Translations under genes and position numbers: made by a program
Notes under the pieces: model-generated
What the model saw: only the letters and a program-made list of their open reading frames with translations
Told to the model about the DNA's origin: nothing
Databases searched by the model: none
Part shown: positions 48,460 through 58,368 of the stretch, piece by piece
Numbering within the stretch: the first letter of the stretch is position 1
Layout: each line of letters starts with the position of its first letter
Assembly (NCBI RefSeq): GCF_027924185.1
Contig: NZ_BRVO01000001.1
Location: 1 to 64,000, forward strand
DNA from: Neptunitalea lumnitzerae
GTDB lineage: Bacteria; Bacteroidota; Bacteroidia; Flavobacteriales; Flavobacteriaceae
Reading direction: 5' to 3'
DNA length: 64,000 nt

Positions 48460-50436
48460 ATGACATTTAAAGAACATATTTTACAAGGAATTCCCGATAC
48501 ACTACCTACCTCTAAACCTTACGATACTGATATAAACCATGCCCCGAAAAGAAAAGATATTTTAACGGCGGATGAAAAAAAGCTAGCATTAAAAAATGCC
48601 CTGCGTTACTTTAAACCAGAACATCATAGTACATTAATACCAGAGTTTAAAGAAGAACTTGAAACCTATGGTAGAATTTACATGTATAGGCTACGCCCAG
48701 ACTATAAAATGTATGCACGCCCAATAGAAGAATACCCAGGTAAATCTAGTCAGGCAAAAGCTATTATGCTAATGATTCAAAATAATTTGGACTATGCAGT
48801 AGCGCAACACCCGCACGAGCTAATTACCTATGGTGGTAACGGAGCTGTTTTTCAAAACTGGGCTCAGTATTTGCTTACCATGCAATATTTGGCCGAAATG
48901 ACCGACACACAAACCTTGGTTATGTACTCTGGTCACCCAATGGGGTTATTCCCTTCTCATAAAGATGCCCCTAGAGTGGTGGTTACCAACGGTATGATGA
49001 TTCCTAATTACTCAAAACCTGATGATTGGGAAAAATTCAATGCCTTAGGAGTTACCCAATACGGACAAATGACTGCAGGTAGTTACATGTATATTGGTCC
49101 TCAAGGTATTGTACACGGAACAACCATTACCGTTTTAAACGGATTTAGAAAAATAAAAACTTCGCCAAGCGGGCACTTATTTGTTACCTCTGGCTTAGGC
49201 GGAATGAGTGGTGCACAACCAAAAGCTGGAACTATTGCAGGGTGCATTACTGTTTGTGCAGAAGTAAACCCTAAAATAACCAAAATACGCCATGAACAAG
49301 GATGGATTCATGAGGTTCATGAAGACATCAATGCATTAGTTAACCGTGTTAAAACCGCTCAAGATGCTAAAGAAGTAGTTTCGTTAGCGTATCTAGGAAA
49401 TGTAGTAGATGTTTGGGAACGTTTTGATGAAGAAAATCTACATATTGATTTAGGCTCCGATCAAACATCTTTACACAATCCGTGGGCAGGAGGTTATTAC
49501 CCAGTTGGACTTTCATACGAAGACGCTAATGATATGATGGCAAACAACCCTACCCTTTTTAAAGAAAAGGTACAGGAGTCGTTGCGTAGACATGCAAGCG
49601 CCATTAATAAACATACCGCAAAAGGCACTTATTTCTTTGATTACGGAAATGCATTTTTACTAGAAGCTTCTAGAGCAGGTGCAGATGTGATGGCAGAAAA
49701 TGGTATTGACTTTAAATACCCAAGCTACGTACAAGACATTATGGGACCTATGTGTTTTGATTATGGTTTTGGTCCGTTCCGTTGGGTATGCACCTCTGGT
49801 AAACCAGAAGACCTTGCAAAAACAGATGCTATTGCCTGTAAGATATTGGAAGAAATAAAAGTAAATTCTCCTGCGGAAATCCAACAACAAATGGAAGACA
49901 ACATTCAATGGATTAAAGGAGCACAAGAGAACAAACTGGTAGTAGGCTCACAAGCCCGTATTTTATATGCCGATGCTGAAGGACGTATGAAAATAGCCAA
50001 AGCTTTTAACAATGCTATTGCTAATAATGAAATTGGTTACGTTGTTCTTGGTAGAGACCATCATGATGTTTCGGGTACCGATTCTCCATACAGAGAAACC
50101 TCTAATATTTATGACGGCTCTAGATTTACAGCTGACATGGCCATACAAAACGTAATTGGCGATAGTTTTAGAGGTGCCACTTGGGTATCTATCCACAATG
50201 GAGGAGGCGTAGGCTGGGGAGAAGTTATAAACGGCGGCTTTGGTATGGTACTAGATGGTTCGGAAGATGCTGAGCGCAGATTACAATCTATGCTATTCTG
50301 GGATGTAAATAATGGAATTAGTAGAAGAAGTTGGGCTAGAAATGAAGGCGCTATCTTTGCTGCAAAAAGAGCTATGCAAACAGAGCCACAACTTAAAATA
50401 ACACTACCCAATTTGGTAGATGACAAACTATTATAA
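48460..50436 (+). CDS. hutU: urocanate hydratase, long form
   Basis: A 658-residue cytoplasmic NAD+-dependent lyase that converts urocanate to 4-imidazolone-5-propanoate in histidine breakdown. Conserved blocks include YGGNGAVFQNWAQYLLTM, YSGHPMGLFPSH, VTSGLGGMSGAQPKAG, DQTSLHNPWAGGYYPVG, VLGRDHHDVSGTDSPYRET and VSIHNGGGVGWGEVINGG. It is about 100 residues longer than the common bacterial enzyme and near the length of vertebrate urocanase, a form also found in Bacteroidota. No hutH, hutI or hutG is in this window. Confidence 0.96.
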   Translation: MTFKEHILQGIPDTLPTSKPYDTDINHAPKRKDILTADEKKLALKNALRYFKPEHHSTLIPEFKEELETYGRIYMYRLRPDYKMYARPIEEYPGKSSQAKAIMLMIQNNLDYAVAQHPHELITYGGNGAVFQNWAQYLLTMQYLAEMTDTQTLVMYSGHPMGLFPSHKDAPRVVVTNGMMIPNYSKPDDWEKFNALGVTQYGQMTAGSYMYIGPQGIVHGTTITVLNGFRKIKTSPSGHLFVTSGLGGMSGAQPKAGTIAGCITVCAEVNPKITKIRHEQGWIHEVHEDINALVNRVKTAQDAKEVVSLAYLGNVVDVWERFDEENLHIDLGSDQTSLHNPWAGGYYPVGLSYEDANDMMANNPTLFKEKVQESLRRHASAINKHTAKGTYFFDYGNAFLLEASRAGADVMAENGIDFKYPSYVQDIMGPMCFDYGFGPFRWVCTSGKPEDLAKTDAIACKILEEIKVNSPAEIQQQMEDNIQWIKGAQENKLVVGSQARILYADAEGRMKIAKAFNNAIANNEIGYVVLGRDHHDVSGTDSPYRETSNIYDGSRFTADMAIQNVIGDSFRGATWVSIHNGGGVGWGEVINGGFGMVLDGSEDAERRLQSMLFWDVNNGISRRSWARNEGAIFAAKRAMQTEPQLKITLPNLVDDKLL

Positions 50437-50442
50437 CAACAG

Positions 50443-50469
50443 AAAGGCAGGTATACACCTGCCTTTTCT
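50443..50469 (+). terminator. terminator of hutU
   Basis: Stem AAAGGCAGGT/ACCTGCCTTT (50443-50452 with 50457-50466) has an ATAC loop, followed by TCTTT. Confidence 0.75.
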
Positions 50470-50490
50470 TTGATGCTATTTTAAAAAAGA

Positions 50491-50730
50491 TTAATTCATT
50501 TCCTCTTTAATTTTTATCTCTCCATCTTCCTCTTTAATTTTCACCTCTTTTTCGTCGGTTTCCATTTTAATTTTTTCCTCATCGCCGTCTTTTTTTCTTT
50601 TAATGTCCGCATCATTATCTTTCATTTCTTCAATAATCTCTTTTTTCTTTTGCTCTTGAGAAGTTTCACAAGACTGAAAACTTAAGGTTAAACCACCAAA
50701 AGCAATCAACATTAAAAATATCTTTTTCAT
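50491..50730 (-). CDS. small highly charged lipoprotein
   Basis: About 79 residues from the ATG at 50730 (MKKIFLMLIAFGGLTLSFQSCETSQ, lipobox Cys21). The frame continues upstream but has no signal peptide there. The mature part is almost wholly charged, with alternating Lys and Glu and a repeated KIKEE/EIKIKEE pattern at the C-terminus, giving a beta-strand-like or coiled periodicity. No family is recognised. It stands alone, convergent with hutU. Confidence 0.7.
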   Translation of the reverse strand: MKKIFLMLIAFGGLTLSFQSCETSQEQKKKEIIEEMKDNDADIKRKKDGDEEKIKMETDEKEVKIKEEDGEIKIKEEMN

Positions 50731-50920
50731 AGCGTTTTTATTTTCTGATTCAGAACTAATATACTCTACCAAAACAGCATTCATAAACACGTTAATATAA
50801 TTTAACGCTCAAAACAGCGTTTTTTCTAAAACATTAACAAATATTTTACCTTAGGCATAATATTTGTGATGTAACTTTATATAATAAATCACTGATTAGT
50901 AACTCATAAAAGCAATATAT

Positions 50921-51454
50921 ATGAAGCTGGTTAAATCACTTTTAATTATAGCATTGGTAGCCCTTACAGCTACTTCTTGCTCTAGCGTTCGGGTGGTATC
51001 TGATTATGACAAAGAAGCGAACTTTACAACGTACAAGACTTTTGCTTTTTACAAACCCGGAATTGACAAGGCAGAAATATCAGACCTTGATAAGAAACGA
51101 ATATTAAGAGCTATTGAAGCAGAACTGATAGCTAAAGGCTTTACAAAATCTGAAAACCCAAGTTTACTGGTAAACATTTTCACCAAAGAACAAAAACAAG
51201 TAGACGTATATAACAACTATGGTTATTATGGCTGGGGATGGAACCCTTGGTACTGGGGCGGTAGCTACAGCAATGTGAGCACAAGTACAGAAGGGAGTCT
51301 TTTTATAGACCTTATAGATGCTAGTACTAAAGAACTCGTGTGGCAAGGTAAAGGTACAGGCTACCTAACTGATAATGTAGATAAAAAAGACGAACGCATT
51401 GGTACCTTTGTAAATGAGATACTATCTCAGTACCCTCCAGAACAAAAAAAATAA
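50921..51454 (+). CDS. DUF4136-domain lipoprotein
   Basis: 177 residues with lipobox TATSCSS (Cys20). The DUF4136 domain covers about 25-175: VVSDYDKEANFTTYKTFAFYKPG, RAIEAELIAKGFTKSENPSLLVNIF, then an aromatic stretch NPWYWGG and LFIDLIDASTKELVWQGKGTG. Proteins of this kind are envelope lipoproteins of unknown function. The terminator at 51507 ends it. Confidence 0.85.
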   Translation: MKLVKSLLIIALVALTATSCSSVRVVSDYDKEANFTTYKTFAFYKPGIDKAEISDLDKKRILRAIEAELIAKGFTKSENPSLLVNIFTKEQKQVDVYNNYGYYGWGWNPWYWGGSYSNVSTSTEGSLFIDLIDASTKELVWQGKGTGYLTDNVDKKDERIGTFVNEILSQYPPEQKK

Positions 51455-51506
51455 GCATACGCGATAATCACTATTATATACTTTGTGGACTAGCCATGAA
51501 GATAGT

Positions 51507-51540
51507 AAAAGCGCCTACTAAACAAATAGTAGGCGTTTTT
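51507..51540 (+). terminator. terminator after the DUF4136 gene
   Basis: Stem CGCCTACTA/TAGTAGGCG (51512-51520 with 51527-51535) has loop AACAAA and ends in TTTTT. Confidence 0.85.
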
Positions 51541-51615
51541 AAGTAAGGCAGCACTGTAACTTTTGATACTTTCTATATGAGAGCTATTTAGTTTATTTGC
51601 TAAAAAAACAAAACA

Positions 51616-51927
51616 ATGGGACTATTAGATAAATTTTTCGGAGGCGGCAAAAATGAAAAAATTCAAGACTTTGTAGAACGTGGGGCTATTATTGTAGATG
51701 TACGTACCCCTGGAGAATATAATGGCGGTGCCATACCAGGTTCTAAAAACATACCACTACAATCGTTATCTGGTAAGGTAGCAACTATTAAAAAATGGGA
51801 TAAACCTGTTATTACCTGTTGTGCTAGTGGTATGCGCAGCGCCAGTGCTGCTACCGTATTAAAAAGTAATGGCATAGAAGTAATAAATGGTGGAGGTTAT
51901 ATGAGTCTTTACAACAAATTACAATAA
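51616..51927 (+). CDS. single-domain rhodanese-like protein
   Basis: 103 residues, one rhodanese fold and no signal peptide. DVRTPGEYNGGAIPGSKNIPL is the family N-terminal block. The active-site loop is CCASGMRS, with the likely nucleophile Cys69 in CASGMR. C68 lies next to it. It may act as a sulfur carrier or transferase in the cytoplasm. It has its own terminator at 51952. Confidence 0.9.
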   Translation: MGLLDKFFGGGKNEKIQDFVERGAIIVDVRTPGEYNGGAIPGSKNIPLQSLSGKVATIKKWDKPVITCCASGMRSASAATVLKSNGIEVINGGGYMSLYNKLQ

Positions 51928-51951
51928 GTATACATCTGAACAGTTTTCATA

Positions 51952-51979
51952 AAAACGGCTCCAATTATGGAGCCGTTTT
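51952..51979. terminator. bidirectional terminator between the rhodanese and the exported 228-aa gene
   Basis: A 12-bp stem AAAACGGCTCCA/TGGAGCCGTTTT (51952-51963 with 51968-51979) with loop ATTA separates convergent genes. Confidence 0.85.
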
Positions 51980-52008
51980 CATTATAAATATTTTTCTTAC
52001 CACCTATC

Positions 52009-52695
52009 TCATAACAGCTGATTCATACTACGCTCCAGCTCTTTATAATCTATTTCTTCATAACCTTCCGGTATTTTATTAGAAAACTCTTCATCAGCTA
52101 CTGCTCCTAACTCTAAACTGGTAGCAACATACTCTACCTCTCTACCACCCATATGTATGTTCATACTTAAAATCAACCCATCAAAATTGCCATCTCCTAT
52201 CGCTAAATCAAAAACCCCGGGGCAATTAACCGCCTCAATATCTTCGGCAACATACACTTCCAAAATAACACCCATTTTAAAATAGATGGCGTGCTTTTTA
52301 CATGGATGACCCAATATTGCTTTTTCTTCTCCTTCAATGATCTTTTTATCTTTTACCTCTAGTAGTCTTTTAGCTGTATATTCATTATAAAAATCAACGT
52401 CTAAAATGCTCCCTAAATGCAAACTATCCTTATCAAACAATACAGTTCCTGTTTTGGCTTTTGTATCAAAAATACCCGTCACTCGTCTATGAGATAAATA
52501 TTTAGAATCCATCACTGATTTAACCATCTTATTATTAAATAAAATTGTTAACTCACCCATTTTTAAGACATCCTCTCCATATTTAGTAGAAACATCATAC
52601 GTTACCGTTCCCTCCGCTTTTGTTAACGATTGCGAAAAAACCTTACCACTAATCAATAAAATGATTAGAACCAACACTCTTGAATACTTAGTCAT
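52009..52695 (-). CDS. exported protein, DUF4412-like
   Basis: 228 residues with a signal peptide (MTKYSRVLVLIILLISGKVFSQ). The mature part has YDVSTKYGED, EGEEKAILGHPCKKHAIYFKMG and FDGLILSMNIHMGGREVEYVA, a layout like DUF4412/GLPGLI-type exported Bacteroidota proteins whose role is unknown. It is 4 bp after the GSCFA gene and is likely cotranscribed. Confidence 0.75.
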   Translation of the reverse strand: MTKYSRVLVLIILLISGKVFSQSLTKAEGTVTYDVSTKYGEDVLKMGELTILFNNKMVKSVMDSKYLSHRRVTGIFDTKAKTGTVLFDKDSLHLGSILDVDFYNEYTAKRLLEVKDKKIIEGEEKAILGHPCKKHAIYFKMGVILEVYVAEDIEAVNCPGVFDLAIGDGNFDGLILSMNIHMGGREVEYVATSLELGAVADEEFSNKIPEGYEEIDYKELERSMNQLL

Positions 52696-52699
52696 ATAT

Positions 52700-53650
52700 T
52701 TAAAATTTCATAAACGGATATTCCTTTTGTAATACTGCTACCCTAGCATGTAATTTTTGAAGAAACTTTTGATGCGCCTCTGAGGTAGGGTTAAAGGGTT
52801 TATGCGCTAATCCTTTTTGAACAGTTTCCACCTCTTCCATCACCTTCTTACCCTCTTCTGCAACCCAAGTGGCTACAAAACGTTCCCAAATATAGGAAAC
52901 CGCCAAACTGTTAGGATGCACCATATCTTCCTTATAAAAACGATAGTCTCTCAATTCATCCATCATAATTTCATAGGAAGGAAAATAATAAATATGCTTT
53001 CTAATATTTACTACTTCCTGCAACCCGGCAATTAAATGGGCTTTACTACGCATATTTTCCACAAACCCATCTTTTAAATGTCTCACAGGAGAAACTGTTG
53101 TAAGAACACGTATTTCAGGGTTTATACTCCTTATTAAGGCAACAATAGCCTGTACACTTCCCATTACCTCATCCACCGTTAGAAGTTCCTTTAAAAAGCG
53201 TTTTTGAGGCACTTTATGGCAATTAGCCACCAAGCTATCTGTTTCAATAAATCTGTACACCCAAGCCGTTCCTAAAGTAAGTACAAAATAAGAACTCGTT
53301 TCCAAACCTGTTTTAAGTACGTCAAGTGCAGCATTCAAATTAGTTAAACATTGCTCTTTGTCAGAATTACTTAATTGCGAATGTACTTCATAACAATGCC
53401 ATTGCTCATTAAAATAAAACAAGTCCTCTTCGGTAAAATAATCAACATTTACAGCACGTTCAATCAACTTCGCTATAGCTGCTGGTTGAAAAATAACCCC
53501 AAAAGGATTTACAGCATTAGGTAATTTATAATAACTAAACTTCTCAGCTATATGGGTAACAAAGCAAGACCCCATTAACAAAAACGAATCGTTATAAGTT
53601 ATTGGGTGTACTACTTTTTCTAAAGGTACATTAGTTTGTAATTTCATCAT
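52700..53650 (-). CDS. GSCFA-family protein
   Basis: 316 residues carrying the family-naming motif LMGSCFVTHIAEKFSYYK near the N-terminus. VLTLGTAWVYRF, VLTTVSPVRHLKDGF and the C-terminal MVHPNSLAVSYIWERF blocks are SGNH-hydrolase-like, so a secreted or cytoplasmic esterase role is possible. The family is widespread in Bacteroidota but its reaction is not established. Start could be the first or second Met (53650 or 53647). The alaS terminator lies directly upstream. Confidence 0.87.
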   Translation of the reverse strand: MMKLQTNVPLEKVVHPITYNDSFLLMGSCFVTHIAEKFSYYKLPNAVNPFGVIFQPAAIAKLIERAVNVDYFTEEDLFYFNEQWHCYEVHSQLSNSDKEQCLTNLNAALDVLKTGLETSSYFVLTLGTAWVYRFIETDSLVANCHKVPQKRFLKELLTVDEVMGSVQAIVALIRSINPEIRVLTTVSPVRHLKDGFVENMRSKAHLIAGLQEVVNIRKHIYYFPSYEIMMDELRDYRFYKEDMVHPNSLAVSYIWERFVATWVAEEGKKVMEEVETVQKGLAHKPFNPTSEAHQKFLQKLHARVAVLQKEYPFMKF

Positions 53651-53652
53651 AC

Positions 53653-53691
53653 TACAAAAAAAGCCTGAATAGCAGTATGCTATTCAGGCTT
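53653..53691 (-). terminator. terminator of alaS
   Basis: A 14-bp perfect stem AAGCCTGAATAGCA/TGCTATTCAGGCTT (53661-53674 with 53678-53691) with loop GTA is followed on the minus strand by a T-run. It ends 3 bp before the GSCFA start codon. Confidence 0.88.
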
Positions 53692-53711
53692 AAAAGTTAC
53701 GTAATTTATAA

Positions 53712-56324
53712 TTACTGAATATATGTTTTTACCTGTTCTAAAGCCTCTGGTATACCCGCTGGGTTTTTACCACCTGCAGTAGCAAAAAACGGCTGTCCGC
53801 CTCCGCCACCTTGAATATATTTTCCTAGCTCTCTAACAATGGTTCCTGCATTTAATCCTTTTTCCTTAGCCAAAGTCTTATCAATAAAGCACGTTAAAAC
53901 AGCTTTACCACCTTGGTCTGTAGCAAACAAAGCAAATAAGTTATCAACTTCGTTTCCTAAGTTAAACGCCATATCTTTAATAGCTCCGGCATCTAAGTCT
54001 ACTTTAACCGCTAAGAAATTAACACCATTTACATCGGTTACTTGTTGTTTCAACTCATTTTTAAGTCCGCTAGCTTTATCTTTAAGCAATTGCTCTACTT
54101 GTTTCTTAAGTACGGCATTCTCATCTTGTAAAGTAGCGATAGCTTTCACAGGGTCTTTCGCATTTTTCAATACTGCTTTTACCTGCTGAAATGCATTTGC
54201 CTGTTCTGCAAAATAATCTTTAGCCGCATCAGAGGTAATTGCCTCAATACGTCTTACCCCAGCAGCCACAGCACTTTCTCCTGTTATAATAAAATGCCAG
54301 ATATCCCCAGTATTTTTCACATGAGTACCACCGCAAAGTTCTACACTTTCACCAAACTTAATAACACGTACGGTATCGCCGTATTTTTCACCAAACAAAC
54401 CAATAGCACCTTCTTCTACCGCTAGCGTATACGGCACATTTCTGCGCTCTTCTAAAGGTATTTGTTCTCTAATACGTGCATTTACAAAAGACTGAACTTC
54501 TCTTAACTCTTCTTCTGACACCTTACTAAAGTGTGAAAAGTCAAAACGTAAATACCCGCTACGTACCATAGAACCTTTTTGCTCTACGTGCGTACCTAAT
54601 ACATGGCGTAAACCTTGGTGTAGTAAGTGTGTTGCCGTATGGTTACTACTAGTTCTTGCGCGTTGTTTTTCGTCTACCGTAGCGGTAAACTTAGCCTTAA
54701 TATCGCGCGGTAATGTTTTTGTATAGTGAATAATTAAATTATTCTCTTTTTTGGTATCAACTATATAAGTTATCTCTCCATTAGTACATTCTAGGTATCC
54801 TTTATCCCCTACTTGCCCTCCGCTTTCTGCGTAAAACGGAGTAAGGTTAAATACTAATTGATACATTTCACCATCTTTTTGGCTTTCTACCTTTCTGTAC
54901 TTGGTAATTTTAACTCTGGTAGATAAATTATCATATCCTATAAATTCCTCTTCATTGTCATCTATAAGAATTTGCCAATCTCCAGTATCTACTTTTGTTG
55001 CTGCTCTAGAACGTTCTTTCTGCTTTAGTAATTCCTCATCAAACTTTTTCTCATCTAATGTATAACCACGCTCACGAAGTATCAATGCGGTAAGATCAAT
55101 AGGAAAACCATAAGTATCGTATAATTCAAAAGCTTTACTACCAGAAACTTCTTTACCTTGGGTATTACCAATAATACTTTCTAGCAACAACAATCCTTGC
55201 TCTAAAGTTCTTAAGAAAGATTGCTCTTCTTCTTTAATTACGTTTACCACTAAGTTCTTCTGCGCTGCTAATTCTGGGAAAGCAGTTTTCATTTGGCTAC
55301 TTAGGGTATGCACCAATTTAAAAATAAAAGGTTCATTTTGGTTTAAGAAAGAGAACCCGTAACGGATAGCTCTACGTAAAATTCTTCTTATTACGTATCC
55401 TGCACCAGTATTACTAGGCAATTGCCCATCTGCAATAGCAAAAGCTACCGCTCTAATATGGTCGGCAATTACACGCATAGCAATATCGGTTTGCTCTGTT
55501 TTCCCGTAATCTTGTTTTGTTACAAGTTCAATTTCTTGTAACAAAGGGGTAAACACATCAGTATCGTAATTACTTTGTTTGCCTTGTAATACCATACAAA
55601 GACGCTCAAAGCCCATACCTGTATCTACGTGTTGCGCTGGTAATTCTTCTAAATCTCCATTGGCTTTACGGTTGAATTGCATAAATACCAAGTTCCAGAT
55701 TTCCACTACCTGCGGATGATCGTTATTTATTAAATCTGCTCCTGGAATTTTTGCCTTTTCTTCTGCCGAACGTATGTCAACATGAATTTCTGAGCAAGGT
55801 CCGCAAGGACCTTGTTCTCCCATTTCCCAGAAGTTATCTTTTTTATTTCCTAAAAGAATACGGTCTTCTGCAATATGTTTCTTCCAGAAGTTATATGCCT
55901 CCATATCTTTCCCAATACCATCTTGCTCATCGCCTTCGTATATGGTAACATATAAAATATCCTTGTCTATTTTAAATACTTCTGTAAGTAATTCCCAAGC
56001 CCAATCAATGGCCTCTTCTTTAAAATAATCTCCAAAGCTCCAGTTTCCTAACATCTCAAACATGGTATGGTGGTAGGTATCCATCCCTACCTCTTCCAAA
56101 TCGTTATGTTTTCCGGAAACTCTTAAGCATTTCTGAGTATCTGTAACACGTGTACTTTTAGGCACACCATTACCTAAGAAATATTCTTTAAACTGGTTCA
56201 TTCCGGCATTGGTAAACATTAACGTAGGATCGTTCTTAATTACCATTGGAGCCGATGGAACTATACTGTGATTTTTACTTTTGAAAAATTCTAAAAATGT
56301 GTTTCTGATTTCTTGAGAAGTCAT
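53712..56324 (-). CDS. alaS: alanyl-tRNA synthetase
   Basis: 870 residues, class-II synthetase charging tRNA-Ala. The catalytic domain starts [26 protein letters not shown], with [11 protein letters not shown] and [13 protein letters not shown]. The tRNA-recognition region follows. The editing domain has the zinc motif [16 protein letters not shown] and CGGTH. The C-terminal oligomerisation part ends in [17 protein letters not shown]. All domains are present and length is normal. Confidence 0.97.
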   Translation of the reverse strand: MTSQEIRNTFLEFFKSKNHSIVPSAPMVIKNDPTLMFTNAGMNQFKEYFLGNGVPKSTRVTDTQKCLRVSGKHNDLEEVGMDTYHHTMFEMLGNWSFGDYFKEEAIDWAWELLTEVFKIDKDILYVTIYEGDEQDGIGKDMEAYNFWKKHIAEDRILLGNKKDNFWEMGEQGPCGPCSEIHVDIRSAEEKAKIPGADLINNDHPQVVEIWNLVFMQFNRKANGDLEELPAQHVDTGMGFERLCMVLQGKQSNYDTDVFTPLLQEIELVTKQDYGKTEQTDIAMRVIADHIRAVAFAIADGQLPSNTGAGYVIRRILRRAIRYGFSFLNQNEPFIFKLVHTLSSQMKTAFPELAAQKNLVVNVIKEEEQSFLRTLEQGLLLLESIIGNTQGKEVSGSKAFELYDTYGFPIDLTALILRERGYTLDEKKFDEELLKQKERSRAATKVDTGDWQILIDDNEEEFIGYDNLSTRVKITKYRKVESQKDGEMYQLVFNLTPFYAESGGQVGDKGYLECTNGEITYIVDTKKENNLIIHYTKTLPRDIKAKFTATVDEKQRARTSSNHTATHLLHQGLRHVLGTHVEQKGSMVRSGYLRFDFSHFSKVSEEELREVQSFVNARIREQIPLEERRNVPYTLAVEEGAIGLFGEKYGDTVRVIKFGESVELCGGTHVKNTGDIWHFIITGESAVAAGVRRIEAITSDAAKDYFAEQANAFQQVKAVLKNAKDPVKAIATLQDENAVLKKQVEQLLKDKASGLKNELKQQVTDVNGVNFLAVKVDLDAGAIKDMAFNLGNEVDNLFALFATDQGGKAVLTCFIDKTLAKEKGLNAGTIVRELGKYIQGGGGGQPFFATAGGKNPAGIPEALEQVKTYIQ

Positions 56325-56353
56325 ATAAAATTAAATTCTATACCGATTTAAAA

Positions 56354-56384
56354 TTGCGCTGCCAAGATACAATTTTTATATTTG
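56354..56384 (+). promoter_or_regulatory. Bacteroidota-type promoter of the M23-MerR-LemA-TPM cluster
   Basis: TTG at 56354-56356, 20 nt, then TATATTTG at 56377-56384, an exact match to the -33/-7 pattern. The start codon lies 67 bp further on. Confidence 0.65.
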
Positions 56385-56450
56385 CTAATTACACACTATA
56401 ATAAACTATTATTTAGTGCGTTTGCAAAGCAAAAATAGTATATTTTAACT

Positions 56451-57428
56451 ATGGCTAAAGTAAAATATTATTACGATCCAGATTCACTATCATACAGAAA
56501 GATAGAAACAAAAAAAGGGAAGAAAATTAGAAATCTTGCCCTGTTTTTTACCGCAGCAGCTATTGCAGGTGCTATGGGCGCTATCATATTACTGAACTTA
56601 AACATTATAAACACCCCTAAAGAACTGGCTTTAGAACGTGAAAACAAGCAACTTAAACTTAACTTTCAGCTGTTAAACAAAGACATGTCTCAGCTAGAAG
56701 AGGTGGTAAGTTACTTAGAAGATAAAGACAATAACATTTACCGTGTTTATTTTGAAGCAGATCCCATACCAGACAACCAACGTACCGCTGGGTTTGGTGG
56801 TGTCAATCGGTATAGCAATCTTGAAGGGTATGACAACTCTGAAATGATTATTGAGGCGAGAACGCGCATGGACATTTTAAAGAAACGTATTTCCATTCAA
56901 TCAAAATCTTTAGATGAAATTGTTCACCTTGCAGAAGACAAAGAAGAATTTTTAGAAAAAATACCTGCTATACAACCTGTACGTAATGAAGACTTAAAGC
57001 GTATGGCATCTGGTTACGGATGGCGATCTGACCCTTTTACCAAAGCTAGAAAATTTCACTACGGCATGGACTTTTCTGCTAAAACAGGAACTCCTATTTA
57101 TGCTACTGGAGACGGCGTTGTTGCCAGAGCAGATAACAGAGCTACAGGTTTTGGTAACCACATTAGAATAGACCATGGTTATGGCTATTTAAGCATTTAC
57201 GCTCACTTGAGTAAATACAATGTAAGAAAAGGGCAAAAAGTAAAACGTGGTGATATTATTGGCTATGTTGGTAATACAGGACGATCTCGTGGACCTCACT
57301 TACACTATGAAGTTTGGAAAGACGATGAGCGTATTAACCCTATGAACTTTTACTATGGTAGCTTAACCGAAGAAGAGTTTGATGCGATGTTAAAAGCTTC
57401 TTCTTTAGAAAACCAATCACTGGATTAA
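56451..57428 (+). CDS. membrane-anchored M23 peptidase
   Basis: 325 residues. A membrane helix at about 27-50 follows a cytoplasmic N-terminus, then a coiled-coil region (about 60-190). The LytM/M23 domain (about 205-300) has HYGMDFSAKTGTPIYATGDGVV and GPHLHYEVW. The zinc ligands His, Asp (HYGMD) and HLH are intact, so it may be an active peptidoglycan endopeptidase. The MerR gene follows by 4 bp. Confidence 0.9.
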   Translation: MAKVKYYYDPDSLSYRKIETKKGKKIRNLALFFTAAAIAGAMGAIILLNLNIINTPKELALERENKQLKLNFQLLNKDMSQLEEVVSYLEDKDNNIYRVYFEADPIPDNQRTAGFGGVNRYSNLEGYDNSEMIIEARTRMDILKKRISIQSKSLDEIVHLAEDKEEFLEKIPAIQPVRNEDLKRMASGYGWRSDPFTKARKFHYGMDFSAKTGTPIYATGDGVVARADNRATGFGNHIRIDHGYGYLSIYAHLSKYNVRKGQKVKRGDIIGYVGNTGRSRGPHLHYEVWKDDERINPMNFYYGSLTEEEFDAMLKASSLENQSLD

Positions 57429-57432
57429 CGGT

Positions 57433-57762
57433 ATGCACATAGACCTACCAGACAAATTGTATTATAACATTGGCGAAGTAGCCGATGCCTTTCAGGTAAA
57501 CACCTCCTTAATTCGTTTTTGGGAGAAAGAGTTTGATGTGCTTAAACCTAAGAAGAATGCCAAGGGTAACCGAAAGTTTACCCGAGAAGACATCAAAAAT
57601 CTTCAGCTTATTTACCACTTGGTAAAAGAGCGTGGCTTTACTTTAGAAGGTGCTAAAACTCACTTGAAAGAAGAAAAGGCAAAGACCCTTAATAATTTTG
57701 AAATTATTAGAAAACTAGAAAATATTAAAGCTGAACTAATTAAAATTAAAAATCAATTATAA
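57433..57762 (+). CDS. MerR-family HTH protein
   Basis: 109 residues, essentially one MerR winged HTH plus a short helix. YYNIGEVADAFQVNTSLIRFWEKEF is the HTH region, and GNRKFTREDIKNLQLIYHLVKERGFTLEGAKTHL the wing and dimer-helix area. There is no effector domain or conserved Cys, so it probably senses no metal. It lies between M23 and LemA genes, and this neighbourhood is common in Flavobacteriia. Confidence 0.9.
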   Translation: MHIDLPDKLYYNIGEVADAFQVNTSLIRFWEKEFDVLKPKKNAKGNRKFTREDIKNLQLIYHLVKERGFTLEGAKTHLKEEKAKTLNNFEIIRKLENIKAELIKIKNQL

Positions 57763-57772
57763 AAATAAAAGC

Positions 57773-58363
57773 ATGAAAAAGACAATCATTATTATAGTTG
57801 CCATTGTTGCCGTTGTATTAATAGGTGTATTTTGGTCGTTTAGCATTCAGAACAATGCTGTTGTAAAAGACGAAAATGTTACTGAAGCTTGGGCTAATGT
57901 AGAAACCTCTTACCAACGTAGAAACGACCTTATAGGCAACCTTGTAAAAACTGTACAAGGAGCAGCAGACTTTGAAAGAAAAACATTAACCGATGTTATT
58001 GAGGCAAGAGCAAAAGCTACCTCTGTAAATATTGACGCTTCTAATATTACACCAGAAAGCATTCAACAGTTTCAACAAGCGCAATCAGGTGTTAGCTCGG
58101 CATTATCTAGATTATTAGTAAGTGTAGAGCGTTACCCTGAGCTTAAGGCTAACCAAAACTTTTTAAAGTTACAAGACGAGCTTACCAGTACAGAAAATAC
58201 TATTATGACTGCAAGAACACGTTACAATGCGGCTGTGAAAGACTTTAATATATACATTCAAAAAATGCCTAATAAGTTTTTCCTTTCTGGTTACGAGAAA
58301 AAGCCTAGTTACAAAGCTGACGAAGGAGCTGACAAAGCAAAAGAAGTTGAATTTAACTTTTAA
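57773..58363 (+). CDS. LemA-family protein
   Basis: 196 residues with an N-terminal membrane helix (about 5-25, IIVAIVAVVLIGVFWSF) and a LemA four-helix domain. VTEAWANVETSYQRRNDLIGNLV, IEARAKATSVN and LSRLLVSVERYPELKANQNFL are typical blocks. Members are inner-membrane proteins of unclear role, often next to TPM-domain genes as here. Confidence 0.93.
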   Translation: MKKTIIIIVAIVAVVLIGVFWSFSIQNNAVVKDENVTEAWANVETSYQRRNDLIGNLVKTVQGAADFERKTLTDVIEARAKATSVNIDASNITPESIQQFQQAQSGVSSALSRLLVSVERYPELKANQNFLKLQDELTSTENTIMTARTRYNAAVKDFNIYIQKMPNKFFLSGYEKKPSYKADEGADKAKEVEFNF

Positions 58364-58368
58364 GCAGT

